Positions 23,701 to 35,800 of a stretch of 64,000 nt of DNA are shown here, piece after piece. Positions within the stretch are counted from its first letter, which is position 1; each line of letters opens with the position of its first letter. The notes beneath the pieces are model-generated. The model was not told where the DNA came from, ran no database searches, and saw nothing but the letters and a program-made list of their open reading frames with translations. The DNA comes from Strix aluco (lineage: Eukaryota > Chordata > Aves > Strigiformes > Strigidae). The stretch is taken from assembly GCF_031877795.1 (NCBI RefSeq), contig NC_133971.1:17581171-17645170 (forward strand), written 5' to 3'. The position numbers and the translations under genes are program-made.

Positions 23701-25689
23701 CTCTCAGCACGGACTTTGCCTGCTGTGACTCTACCTATGACTAAGAGCTGGAGCAGTGCAAACACCACAAAGTCTCAGGCAAGCCCGAGAAGCTGAGCTA
23801 TGCGTCCTGCCAGAAGAACCTCACTCCACAGTGGCTGTACCTTCAAGTTCCATGTACGTATGGGCTTGCTCCACCAGACCCAGAGGGTAACGAGGGAAGA
23901 ACTATTCTCCCCGCCATGGAGCCTGTTTAGGTCTCTTTAGCTGCAAGAGTTCTCAACTTGGCTCTACACCTTACCATAGTAATTTAGCAAAGCAAGTATA
24001 GTAGTTTTGTGTTTTATATGCGTTATGTGAGGCACTTGAAACAAGTAATGGCTCAATCTATACTGAGTTTACAAGGCCTCAAGCTGGGGGCTACAAAGTT
24101 TGCTCTGTGTGAACGTTTCTTGTCCTGCCCGCGACTTTGTTTTACTTGCGTTAGATGCAACAGCTAAATTTATAACTGATATGTCTGTTTCTTTTATTTT
24201 TCCTTTTGATTAGTGTGACTGTAATTTTGTAACAAGAATAGTTGGAAGCACTTGCTCTATGTTGAATGAGGTATTTGCAGCACTAGCCAATGACGCAGTG
24301 AGAGAAATACAGGCCTGACGTGATACTGAAGGCCTTGAGAAGTTACGGCAAGAAGCAGAGAATACAGGCATCAAGCGGGAAGAGATGGGACACAGACTTC
24401 ACATTGCAGACTCCATGGCAATAACCTCACGCAGACCAGCATAGGGAGTGTGTATGTGTCTCATCCCAACAATAAGTACAAAAATGTCAAAAACAATGAA
24501 CAAAGGACCTCTAAAGAGAGAGCTCCAGGCTTGAGCTGGCTGCAACCCACATATCCCTTCCTGGCAATTAGGGACAGTCAGTGTTGTGACAATGAGCATA
24601 TTCTAGAGACCAGTAATGAGATTCACAATATTGTAATTCCACAGTATATCGGAAATGCAATAGTCTGCAAAATGTAATGTGCATTTATACTGTGATTGCT
24701 GTATCACCCTGCTAAATGGAAAATCCTTGTAAATGCAAATAGCCTCAAATGAGTAAACTTTGTTTTAAGCATTGGACCCTCCATGTGTGGAGTATCTAAG
24801 AAAGCCTGGTCAGAGAATACTGGACTCTGACAGAAAGCAGTCTCTGGGGGCTGTCATTGTTGTGGCAGAAGGCAGCTGTCACCATATCTTGGTGGTAGTC
24901 ACTACTGGGAGGCCTTTGCAGGCACACTCCAGGTGAGGTTCAGCATCTCCACCTCTGCCCCAGCAGGTGCCCCTGCAGTCTCCCTCTGTGGGGCCAGCCT
25001 CTGGCTTGGCTTTGGCAGCCCTCCATCACTCTGCCACCATGCAGCTTGACCCGATGTTGCCCCCGGTCTGGCTCTCAGAGGTGGATGACATTTGCGGGGA
25101 AGAGAACGCTGCTGCAGGCAAGCTGCAGGGTGTCAGGGCCCCCCCGATGGCAGGATGGTGAGGGGCCCTCCATCACTGGTGGTGGGCGACAGAGCCAACT
25201 TCACGAGGTCAGCTTCAAGAGGCCTGATGGCATATGGCTGGTGACCACCTTCTGCCCCTCTGTGTGGGGCACCAATCAGCCACGCGGTTGGAACACTGCT
25301 GGACCCAACGAAAGCCAAACCTGTGGGATCTAAAGGTTTCAAATATGCAGCATTGCCCACACAGACGCGCAGCACCTGGGGCTCAGCAGCTGCCGGGGTA
25401 CAGGCTCAGGAGGCACAGGCCTGCCGAGAAGGTGCTGTGGGCCCGGGGCAATGCAGGCGAGACCCCGAAGATGCCCAGGCACCCACCAGCCTCCAGCCCC
25501 TCCTCGATGGAGGGTGCACCTGTGCAATGGTTTTGTATGGGTGTCAACAGAGAGCTCCAACTATAGAAAAATCTTCAGTACTCAGAAATCGAGGCAATTA
25601 AGTGAGCTCATTTAAAACCTTCGTTCTCTGTAGAAGGGATGCACTTGACTGTCGTTCCTCGGTCTCTCCCTCACGAAGGCGCTTTTAGC
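20746..25689. other. Unassigned sequence between the left arm and the CpG island; no gene supported
   Basis: I could not match this to 26.3-27.4 kb or to a known element. Features of note: an AGAG run near 21,930-21,950; a 165-codon + frame at 22,196-22,693 and a 163-codon + frame at 22,855-23,346, both low in recognisable content; and a GC-rich patch at 24.9-25.5 kb with a frame containing HEVSFKRPDGIWLVTTF that I do not recognise. These could be decayed retroelement or retrogene sequence, but nothing decides it. Confidence 0.4.
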
Positions 25690-25898
25690 TGCTGTCTCGT
25701 AACAGGACTGAGGTGTCACCGGCCCCATGGGAGGAGGCAACGCTGAACTGCGGCGGCACCGGCGGGGCGGGGGGCCCCCCCACGGCGCGCACCGGAGCCC
25801 CAGGGCAGCCCCACCTCGGCTCCCGCCGCTACGGCGCGGCGTCCCCCGCCGGCGGGCCGTGCGCGCCCCCTTCCCGCCGGCGGGAGGAGGCGGGGGGC

Positions 25899-25908
25899 GC
25901 GCACGCGC
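25899..25908. promoter_or_regulatory. NRF1-like site GCGCACGCGC
   Basis: This matches the core of the NRF1 consensus GCGCAYGCGC. It is the first of two such sites in the island, 55 bp apart start to start. NRF1 sites are frequent in CpG promoters of housekeeping and germline genes. The match is by sequence only. Confidence 0.5.
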
Positions 25909-25953
25909 CGCCGGCCGGCCCGGGCGGAGCAACGGCGCCAGCTCGGCCGCCCG

Positions 25954-25963
25954 GCGCATGCGT
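25954..25963. promoter_or_regulatory. NRF1-like site GCGCATGCGT
   Basis: Nine of ten positions match GCGCATGCGC. It is the second NRF1-like palindrome in the CpG island. Confidence 0.45.
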
Positions 25964-26099
25964 GGCGAGCGGCTCGGGGCGGGGGCGCGGCAGGTGCCGC
26001 GCGGTTGGCGGCGGCGGGTGCGAGCGGGAGGGGCTGGGTGGGGCCGCGCGGCCGCTCCTCGGCGCGAGGGCAGCGGGCGGTGCTGCTGCGCCGACCCGT

Positions 26100-26216
26100 C
26101 ACCGGGAGGCGGCGGCGCTCGGCCCGTCTCCGGCCCGGCCCGGCCCGCGGCGGCGGCGGCGACGACAGGGGAAGAGACTTTGGCTGGTGCCTGAAAGCCC
26201 CTGGGTTGAGGTGGTG
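26100..26216 (+). other. Possible non-coding first exon of TDRD7
   Basis: A good splice donor, GTG|GTAAGG, lies at 26,216/26,217 inside the CpG island. The first good acceptor near the start codon is TATAG|GTGAAGATG at 29,656/29,657. I infer a 5' UTR exon ending at 26,216. Its start is a guess, since no transcription start signal can be read. Confidence 0.35.
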
Positions 26217-26340
26217 GTAAGGAAACGGCGGAGCCCCGCCGGGCGTAAGCCCTCAGGGGCTGGGGGGAGCGGCAGGGCGGTGGGGCAGGCTCTGCCGGTC
26301 CGCGGGAGGTTGCTTCTCCTCTGTGGCTCTCCCTTGTGAC

Positions 26341-29300
26341 GGAGGAAGTGTCCGGACTTCAGCGGGTTAGTGGCTACTTTCTGTCTTCAGAGGAGACTTG
26401 TGTTCTGCAGGGTTGCGTGGCTGTTGGGGAGTTCATCCTTCTCAGCAGGAAAACTATCCTCACTTCCTTTTTCTGTTAGCCTGAGTAATAATCTGCGGCA
26501 CGGAGACCGTTTTGCAACTGGAGTCTGGTTGTCCGTTACTGCAAAAAGTTTCTGTTCAGATGCTGGAGAAGACTCATTTGAACGATGTGCCCTGACTTAC
26601 TGGTAGAGGCTCCTCGGGCTGTGTTTCCAGTGAAATGTCCTCCCGTCTGGAGACTGAGCTGCTGGGTGAATGGCATAACTGTAGAATGACATAACCTTAC
26701 AGCAGCTGACCACGAAAAGAATTTTAAGAAAGCTTCAGAAGCCACTCTGACCTATGTGGCTTTCTGCTAACGTATCGGTGTGTTACTTATTGTCACCATT
26801 GCTGCACTGCAAATCTTCTGCATTGTTACTAGCTATAGGAATGGGAATGTTGTTCAGGTATAAATTGAAGACTGCGTTCAGTTTAACCTTTGTACCCTAG
26901 TATCTGTCATCTTGTTTAAGTGAATTGTCCTCCTGACTGCTCCTCATAAGGTAATTTAGGAGGATATATTTTATGGTATCCTGTTTGCTATATCTGATCT
27001 ACCGCAGTTCCTTTGTATTGGTGTACTGCAGAGCTATCTGATGGTGGCTTGCTGTCATCCCCCCCATGTCCCTGCCCCATTTCTTTTTCTGTTGAAGTTT
27101 CATCTTTTGAATCAACTTTTGAGACTGCTTTCCCAGGTTATTGTAGGTTCTCTTCATTGTCACTCTTTGCCCAGCTGTAATGGATATTGCATTAATTTCT
27201 CCTGAGCAGTAAGTTATTCAGGTGGGTCAGGTAAGAGGACTTTCAAGAGCCATATTAACAAAATAAGGATTTGGGTATATTATTTAAAAGAAAGGGAGAA
27301 AGGACCAAGTAATGCTTCTTATTGCCTTTTCCATGTCTCTTGCATGTATGTGCCTTGGAACACAACTGCAAACAAAATGCATTTTTTGCGGTACTTCTCA
27401 GTGTTTGGGTGTTTGTTTTTTTAATACAATTGAAACTTTAAACCGCTTATGCATGTGTCCAGCACGTGATGTCCCTGTGACACTGAGTGGGTCCAAAGAA
27501 GATACAAACTTCCTGGATCTTTTCCTTCTGGCAGGTGACCACCAACTCTTCTCACTCTTTGGGGGGCATCCTGTGAAGCTGTGTTCACCAGCTGCTAAGT
27601 CTCTGAAAGGACGAGGGAGGGATCCAGATGCCTAGCGTGGCTGCTGCCCGTGGCTGTCTGGAGGTGTGCAAGTGCATGTGTTCAATGTGTGCTCCTCCTT
27701 CTGGGCGCAGTAATGCTATGGCCTGTAGTTGGGCAGGGCATGCTGTGAAGGTAGGTGTGGCAGAGGTTGTTCCACGATCAGTCGGTGAAACACACTGGAC
27801 TGACAAAGGCAGGAATTGCTGGGGTAAGGAACCATGCATGTGTAAACACAGGTGTATGCAGGGCTGTCTGCATAGGTGTAGGTGTGTGGGTGTACCTGTG
27901 TGTAAGAATCAGAGAGACACAGTCAGGTTAGAGTGCTGTGTGTGCATAAAGCAAAACTGTTCAAGGAACGGTGAAGAACAGCAATTAATGCTGTGTCTCC
28001 TTGCCCAGCACCTGAGTTGGGCTGTTGTGAACTTGGGTGCAGGAAGGTAGGGACAGGGTTAGTGTCCATGTGTGGACTGAAACACGTGGCACGGTGTCCG
28101 AAATGTGCTGAGGGTTGGGATTTCTCTTCCTTTTGGACTTAGTCTGTTGCCCAGGGTGATTTCCTCTAAAAAAGGAAAACCATGAGGGGAGAGGGGCTGC
28201 TTCTGCAAAGAGCAGCAGACTAACTTTACGCGGTGTCCCGCATAGCGGTACTGGGGGTTCAGGCAGCTGCTGCCATTTGGAGAGCAGCGCACAGGTACGC
28301 GAGTGGCAGTTGCTCGCCTCTGTGTGCTTGGAGGTGAGGGACTCTCCTGTTTTATCTTGAGCTAGAGAGGCTGGAGGAGAGTAACACTGCCTTCTCTTGA
28401 ACCACTGACTCTGCTGGTGTCACAAGTTAGTTGCTAGAGGGTTAAGATAAGGTGTTTCAAGCATACAAGTGTGCTCAGTGCCAAGACTTGAGCCTGTGTG
28501 CAACACATGCTTTGAGAGCAGGGTTGGTCCTGGGTCATGTGAGAGCTCTGTCTGGCTTTGGTCGGCGATCATGGCGGCCAGGTTTTTCATGCGAGACTGC
28601 CCCTGCCGTGAGTGAGCGCCTGCAAGAAGGATGCCTGTCCAGGAGCGCAGCATCTGCCCAGCAGCACTTGTGCCTGGAGCTCCCCACCATTTCATGAGCA
28701 TAGCTGGTGGCCCTGGAGGAGCCCTGAGTGTGCGCACACCTGTGAGCTGGGAGGGGTGGGAGGGCTTTAGGTAGTTCTGGCACCCTCTTTGAAACCACCT
28801 CCTGTGCTGCCCAGCCTTCCCGGGCAGGAGCCCTTGCTGGCAGGTAAGTCTTTTTCTGAAGGCAGCCTGTGGCACCGGGGACGGCGCTGTTAGAAGTAAA
28901 GCAGTGGACTGCTTGAGCCTTTACCAGCACCTCAAGGGTGGGCGCGCGTTTCTCTGGATAGGGTGGTCACCTGGCAGTGTGACGGGGCAGTGTTGGCAGT
29001 GACTCTGTGGCGCTCCTGCTCTGCCAGTTTGCAGGGAGCAGGTTTCATTTCTGTTGGGTTTTCTGTTTGAAGAGGGGTCTGTGGAGTTGAGGCATCGTGT
29101 GCCTGTGGGTAAGACATGGTGTGGCCTGGGTGCATGGGGTTTCCATGGAGGAGCTGACATGCACCCCGTGGGCATTGGTGCAGGGGAGCAGGTTCGTGTG
29201 AGGGAGGAGCAGCTGTGAGCTAACCAGTGTCACCGTGGGGCAGGAGGGGAGGGAGCACTGGGTGCCAACGCTGGAGGGCGAGGGGCTGTGCCCCACTTTT

Positions 29301-29656
29301 GGTGGAAGTCCTGGCCCCACACGTGGCCAATTGCCTGGCAGCGCCACCCCTTTTCTGGCCACGTGGTCTGTGGTGGTTGGCTGGCAGGGCCAGCCCGTGC
29401 ACAGGGGCTGCTGTGCTCCTTTAGCTGCTTTTTTCGGCCGTGTCATGTCCCGTGTGTTTCATACCACTTTATGCTTGGTTGGCAGGACCAGGTACCCGAG
29501 TGTACCCAGAAGTATCGAAGTGTCCAAAGATGAGCCACTGAGTCACTGAATCCTTGTTTGTTTGGGGAGGGAGGTTGACTAGTAAAAGCCAGTATTTTTA
29601 GCCTGTGTATGTAAAAATGCTTTTTTTATTTTTCTTTTGGGGTGAAGGGGGTATAG
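26341..29656 (+). other. TDRD7 first intron; includes right-arm segments
   Basis: This holds the innermost right-arm segments of the inverted duplication (27,420-27,645 and 28,745-28,935). The rest is unassigned, and GC-rich from 28.9 to 29.5 kb. A T-rich stretch at about 29,625-29,637 precedes the splice acceptor. Open frames such as 140 codons at 27,628-28,050 show no recognised content. Confidence 0.5.
27420..28935 (+). repeat. Right-arm segment 7 (mirror of 20,350-20,745, with 1.1 kb extra)
   Basis: The two ends, 27,420-27,645 and 28,745-28,935, match left-arm segment 7 in reverse. The 1.1 kb between them has no left-arm counterpart. This places the inner edge of the recognisable duplication about 1.1 kb inside the promoter on the TDRD7 side. 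Confidence 0.7.
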
Positions 29657-29662
29657 GTGAAG

Positions 29663-29869
29663 ATGCAGGAGCCTGAACTTATTGCAAAAACACTGCGAGC
29701 TGTTCTTCATGCTTTTAAAAATGGCATACCTTTGTCAGAGCTTCAAGGTGAATACAAATCTCTGACTGGCGAGTGGATTCCCTTCAGGCACCTAGGACAT
29801 GGCACACTGGAAGGCTACTTGGAGAGCATCCCAGGAGTGGTCAGAATGGAAGGGAACAAAATGGGAGAG
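29663..29869 (+). CDS. TDRD7: TDRD7 coding exon 1 (LOTUS domain 1)
   Basis: 69 codons from the ATG, reading [18 protein letters not shown] and on through [15 protein letters not shown], the hallmark of the first TDRD7 LOTUS domain. It ends at the donor GAG|GTAAGA at 29,869/29,870, phase 0. A GTG two codons upstream is not a start. No copy of this exon was found in the left arm. Confidence 0.95.
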
Positions 29870-32800
29870 GTAAGAATCAGTCACAGTTCAGAAATGGCTA
29901 TTGTATTTGTAAAGCATGCATGGTTCATGAGTTTACCTCTGCCTGTGCCATGGATTTCTGAGAAGAGTGCTGTAGCATGTGTGTGGTGCATTAATGTTGG
30001 GAGAAGTGGAAGCTGTAGCATAGACCACATGCCCCTTATTTTCCTGCCTCTGCATGCAGACCGAGCAGTTGCGTTTACAAGAGATGAAAGGTTTCAGGGC
30101 ATTTTCCCAGAAACAGGAGTTCTGTCTGGAAAGACGGTTTCTGTGACTGTAGACCTCTGGTCCCTGTCTCAGCATTTCTAACTCTGGAGGGATATTGGTG
30201 GATTGTCCTAGGACCTTAAAGAAGGTTAACTTGCGTGTGTGTGTCTTGATGATCTCTTCAGGCTGGGGTTTAGCATCATCTTTTTCCTACAGCGAAACTG
30301 TTGTGAGTGCTGTTGCTTATAAGTCTGGTGGTGCTTGCTTTAGGCTTAGCAGTCGTGTTTGGATTGAATTGCAGGACTGTGAAGACTTGCCAAGGTGAGG
30401 GAGAGCCCATGCAAGTGAGGTGCCGTGATGCAGAAGTCGCAATGCCTCAGTTTAGTGAGTGTGCAAGGGACAAGAAGTCAAGGAGAAGGTGGAGCAGAGA
30501 ATATTAGTGTGATGGGAGAGTTTTCCCTTATTCCTTGACCTTGCTGCACTAGCCTGTGTCTCCTGGTGGCTGCCAGCTTGGAAGCGGCTTGCCAGGACCA
30601 CAAGCCTCCTTGTCCAATAGTGTGGAGTTCCTGGTTTTGAGTCAGAAGGCATTCTCTTGATGGTTGGTATAGCTGCATGACTTGTAGATGATCTCTTTGA
30701 TTAGAGACCTTGAAGCCTCTCCCTTGTTGGAGCCGTGTCTGGGTACCGGAAGTCAGTGTAGACCATGGGAGAGGAGAAAGCTAGCAGATGTTTGGCACAA
30801 TGTATGGCTGTCACAGCAGGTCTGGAGAGACAACACTTAAGGCCAAGGTCCCTTGTTGGCTCAGCTGGTTGGGTTAGCATCTGGGAGCTCAGAGGTAGGT
30901 CTTCCTGGTTAGCTGTGAAGAGTGTGATGAGAGGTGTCCTGAGTTTTGTGCTGGTGTCTGGAAATGTGGCTGGTTTTAAGCAAGAAGGTCCCTTGCTGCA
31001 TTTTTGCAACCATCAGAATTTGCCCTTTTGCAGCAGGTAGCCAAGTTTGGGGTTCTTTTTTGCTTGCTCCAAGCCTGTATTGGCTACAGCTATATCAGTA
31101 ACATGAATGCAATACCTCTGGGAACATCTGTGATGCTGCAGTTTAATGCTCCCTCATCATGGTGGCTCTGGCAGATAGCCATCTGTTTCTAACTCGGGCC
31201 TTGCAGGGTGTAATCTGGTATCCTCCCATTCCCTTGAGAGCCTTGCTTATCCTCTCATACGATGTGTGCTGAGAGCCTTGTGGACTCTTGGATAGCACTA
31301 GAGGTGGTGCCTTCTCTGTGGCAGCTGTAAGGAGTGAGTGGAACGTAGCTTTAGGAGGTGGAAAAGGAGAAAGCTACTAAACAGGAGTCTTGAGGTAGTT
31401 GAGCAGGACTTGTTTTGGTTTAGGAGTGCCGACTATGCTTTGCATGACTGAAGCAACTGAGAGGCACTCTGCGAGCGCCTGGAAGGCAGGAGAGATGGAA
31501 AGACCGAGCCCACGTTGCTTTTTGATGACCCTCTGCTGTTCGGAGTGGCAGACACTGACCAGAGGGTGGGAGGTGTGGTTATGCACTGGCATGGGCTGGT
31601 AGCTACCTGGGACTGTTCTCACTGCTTTCCTGATACAGGACTTGGGCAGTACTTCAGTAAAGTGCTTATCTCTTCATTCACATCTCTCCAGAATATTTGA
31701 GCTCCATTATAAGCTGACAGCATAGCTCAGACTCCAGACAAGCCTGCTGCAAGAGCACACAGTCAACCAGTCTCTCTTTCTGGCTCTGGGAGTATTCTGA
31801 CCTCCAAAAATGCTGCCAAGACCCTTGCCTCTTCCTGCACCACTGTATCCAAAGGGATTAAAGGAAAGCAAGACACTCTCGCACATGCAGAGGACTGCTA
31901 GCAGCTGATCCTGGCTGCAGGCTAGGCGGTCCTAAAATGACCTTCCTTACTGCTAGGGCAGCTGTCCAGGACATGCCACAAGAAATACATTCAACAAGCA
32001 AACCTATAAAGTGGACAGTAAATAATACAAATTGATCTCAGAGTGCTGCATGTTACATGCTCCTTAAATCGAAGAATTTGTGTGAGATGAATATTGCCTA
32101 GGTAACTGATGCTGAACATACTGGTTGTGTTGGGAAGGCAATGATATAAATTGCCCTCTGTTCCTCTTACTACTGAACACTGATTTAGTCTTCTTGAATA
32201 TAGGAAAGTTGAATGTTGAAAATTATTCCTTCACATGATAGGTGTGTTCCTCCAGTTTCCACTTAAATTCAGTATACAGAAAACACTGCAAGAGGTCTCA
32301 AATTGTAATACTGTGTACCTGCAGCAGGTGGTTGTGTCATTTCAAGGAACCCTGCTTTGCTTTGCTTCATGTTCACTTACAAGCAGTGTATGGTTGCACC
32401 TTCCTCTAAGAAGACTTTGACTTCTGCATGAATAACTAGGCTCTGCCAAAAAGAGGAATTTGAAGACTGCTTTGGTCTGCTGCAAGTGAATTCATCTACC
32501 CCATCTCTTTTTACATCTGAATTCATTCTAACTCAAACAATCATTTTTGCTAAACTTAAAGTCACTGTGATGTGAAAACAAGGGAAGAAAATGCTGAAAA
32601 TAGCTTATGACATTAGTGACAGGAAAACCCTGAAATGTACCAAAGATGTTAAAATGTGCATTTATGAAACTATGATAAACTGTGTATGAACAAAAAAATC
32701 TTTTATGTTGAGACCTTGAGAACAGAGCAGAGCTGAAGGTGGTCCATCCCATGTGCATCCCATTAGCCAGGAGTATGAGGAAAGCTCTTGTACCCTTCTC

Positions 32801-35800
32801 TGGAAATGGGCACGGCTGGACACATCTCTGAAGTGCCTGTACATGACTGCCCACAGCATGGGACACAACCAGGAGAAACTGGAGGTCTGCTTGCTGTTCA
32901 GGGCTGTGATCTCACTGGGGTCATGGAGAGCTGTTGTGATTGTTCACACAACTGGTGTGCTGCCGTGGATGGACGCAGGATATTGAAGAATGATAGGCTG
33001 GAATGGCAAGGAGGGGAAGTTCCTGTGAGACGCCCCCGTGTGAGAGCAGTGGAAATGCTCAGAGGTCTGCCTTGGCACAGGTGATGAGACAGCAAGAGTT
33101 TATGGTTTATGGGTAGTGGACAGACCAGTGTATGGGTGACGTTGTGGTGGCTGGCTGTTACAAATGCCCTAATTGACAAGAAGTAGTAGATGAAGCAGGT
33201 GATGCCTTCTTCCAGCAACTGCAAGAAGCTTCACATTTGCAGGCCCTGGTCCTCATGGGAGACTTGAGCCACTGCCATACCTGCTGGAGGGACAAGACAG
33301 CCAAGCATGAGCAAGCCAGGATGTTTTTGGGGTGTGCTGATGACAACTTCCTGACTTAAGTGATGAGCTGATGAGTGGAGATGCTTTGCTGCACCCGATT
33401 CTTACAAACAAGGAAGAACTGGTTGGGGATGTAAAGGCTGGGGACAGCTCTGGCTGCAGTGACGACTGCAGTGTTGTTCAAGTGGTGTTCAGGAGCCTGA
33501 AAGGAGGGGAATAAAGCAAATAGCAGTATCAGCAAGCCAGGACTTTAGGAGAGCAGACTTTGACCTGTTCAGGAATCTGCTTGGAAGACTCCCATGGGAT
33601 GCAGTCCTGGAGAGAAGAGTGGTCCAGGAGAGGTAGTAGATTTTCAAGGATTACCTCCTCCAATCTCAAGAATGGTCCATCCCAGCAAGCCAGGAAAAAA
33701 CCCCAAGGTTGCAGGAGGCAACACATGGATGAACAAGGAGGTCCTGACAAAACTCAACTATAAAAGGGAAGCTTACATGAGGTGGGTGTAAAGAGAAGCA
33801 ACCTAGGAGGAATATAGAGACAAGTATGCATGGGTTTAAGAAAGACTGCATTTCTTCATGCAACATGAAAACGAAGACAGAGTGTCATCACCTTCAGAAC
33901 AGCTCCCAAAGCACTGCCAGTTCTGAGCTCCTCCTTCTGAAGAAAGTCCTTAAAATAGCAGGTTAACTGTAGACCACAGGAGAAAATACAGGAACAACAG
34001 AAAAGCTAGAAGAAAGAAGGTACAGCAAATTAAGAACTACAACCCTTTGCTGTGTTTTGTTTCACTAAAGCCTTACCAAATCCATGATCAAATCATGGAG
34101 CACAGGTTGTTGCACAGACAGCTCTGAAAGGGTGAAGAGTTAAGGATTTCAGGTTCACCTTTCACAAAGATGAGTTAAGACTCAATCTGGTACAGTCCAC
34201 TGTATGACCAAGTTTCTCTTTTATTTAAGTGACAATTTTAAATGCAAGGTTGCAGGAGGCACACATGGGTGAACAAGGAGCTCCTGACTTAGCTCTGCCA
34301 TTAAAAGCATGCATGCAAGAGGCAGAAGCAGAATTGGGTGAGGTGGAAGGAATATAGAGACGCTGTCCAAATGTGCAGGGATGGGCTTAGGAAAGCTAAA
34401 ACCCATATGGAGCTGATTCTGGCGAGGGACATGAAGGGCAACAAGAAAGGTTTCTACAGGTACATCATCAGCAAAAGGATGATGGGAAAATGTCAGTCTG
34501 CTGATGAATGGGAATGGGCACCTGGACTTAAAGGACATGGAGAAGGCCGAGGCACTGATTGCCACCTTTGCCCTGGTCTTTACTGGTCATCAGCAGTCCC
34601 AAGGCTCCTGAGAGCACTGGGAAAGTGCAGAGCAAGGAAGACTTACCCTCAGTGGCAGAGGATTAGGCTAAGGAGCATTTAAACAAACTGAATGTGCACA
34701 AGTGCATGGATCTGTTGCAATGCACCCTCAGGTGCTGAGGGAATTGGCTGATGTTTTTGCAAGGCCATTATCTTGGAAAAGTCACGGTTATTTATGGGAG
34801 GTTCCTGAGGACTGGAAGAAAGCAAGTATTGCCCCTTACCTTCAGAAAGGGTGGAAAGGAGGATCTGAGGAACTGCAGGCTGATCAGCCTGACCTCAATC
34901 TCTGGGAAGGTGATTGAGTAACTAATCCTGGAAAGCTGTTCCAGACATGTGAAAGACAAGAAGGCAAGTAGGAGTAGTCAGTATGGATTTATGAAGAGAA
35001 AATTGTATGTGTCCAAACTAATACCCTACCAAAATGAGGTGACTGGCTGGGTGGATGAGGGAAGAGCATTGGATGTGTTTATCTTAATTTTAGTAGGGAC
35101 TTTGACAGTCTCTCCTATAACAGTTGCACAGAACCCATCAGGAGACTAGTCACCAGTGGTGTGTCCCAGGGGTTGATGCTGAGGAAATGCTGTCTAACAT
35201 GTTCATGAATGACATAAATGATGGGACAGAGATCATCCTCAGCAAGTCTGTAGATGATAGGAGGGGCTGGTAAAGCAGACAGGTGTGCTGCCATTCAGAG
35301 GAACCTCAACAAGCTGGAGAAGTGGAACAACAGGAACCCTATGAAGTTCAGTGCAGGGAAATACCAAGTCCTGGTGCTGGGAAAGAATAACCCCATGCAC
35401 CTGTACAGTCTGGGGGCTAACCAGCTGCCTAACCAGCTTGGCAGAGAAATTCCTGGAGGTTCTGGTGGTCATGAAGTTCACAGGGAGCAGCAATGTGCCA
35501 TTGCAGCAAAGGAGACCATTAGGGAGAGTGTTGCCAGCATGTGGACAGATGATTATTCCCCTCTACTCAGCCCTAGTGAGACCACATCTAGGAACCTGTG
35601 TCCAGTCCTGTGCTCCCCAGAACAAGAGAGACATGGACACACTGAAGCAAGTTCAGTGAATGGCTGTGAAGATGATGAAGGGACTGGAACATCTTTGACA
35701 GAGGGCTCAGAGAGCTGGAACCGTTTGTTCCGGAGAAGAGAAAGCTCAGGGGGATCTTATCTGTGTGTATTAATACTTGTTAGAAGGAGTAAAAAAACAG

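Larger units (their letters stand above)
25690..26340 (+). promoter_or_regulatory. CpG island, probable TDRD7 promoter
   Basis: A dense run of CG dinucleotides in a window otherwise poor in them, with GGGGCGGGG-type GC boxes near 25,763 and 25,976 and no TATA box. It lies 3.3-4 kb upstream of the TDRD7 start codon, as expected for a gene with a non-coding first exon. Two NRF1-like palindromes sit in its middle. All long open frames across it on both strands are products of GC richness and not genes. Such islands often fire in both directions, which matters here because the left arm lies to the left. Confidence 0.8.

Noticed and set aside
25713..26339. Long open frames across the CpG island on both strands
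   Set aside because: Composition is alanine, arginine, glycine and proline, as expected from CG-rich DNA lacking stops. The region reads as a promoter.
29657..29662. GTG at 29,657 as the TDRD7 start
   Set aside because: Nuclear genes rarely start at GTG, and this position is the first base after the splice acceptor. The ATG at 29,663 begins the conserved sequence.
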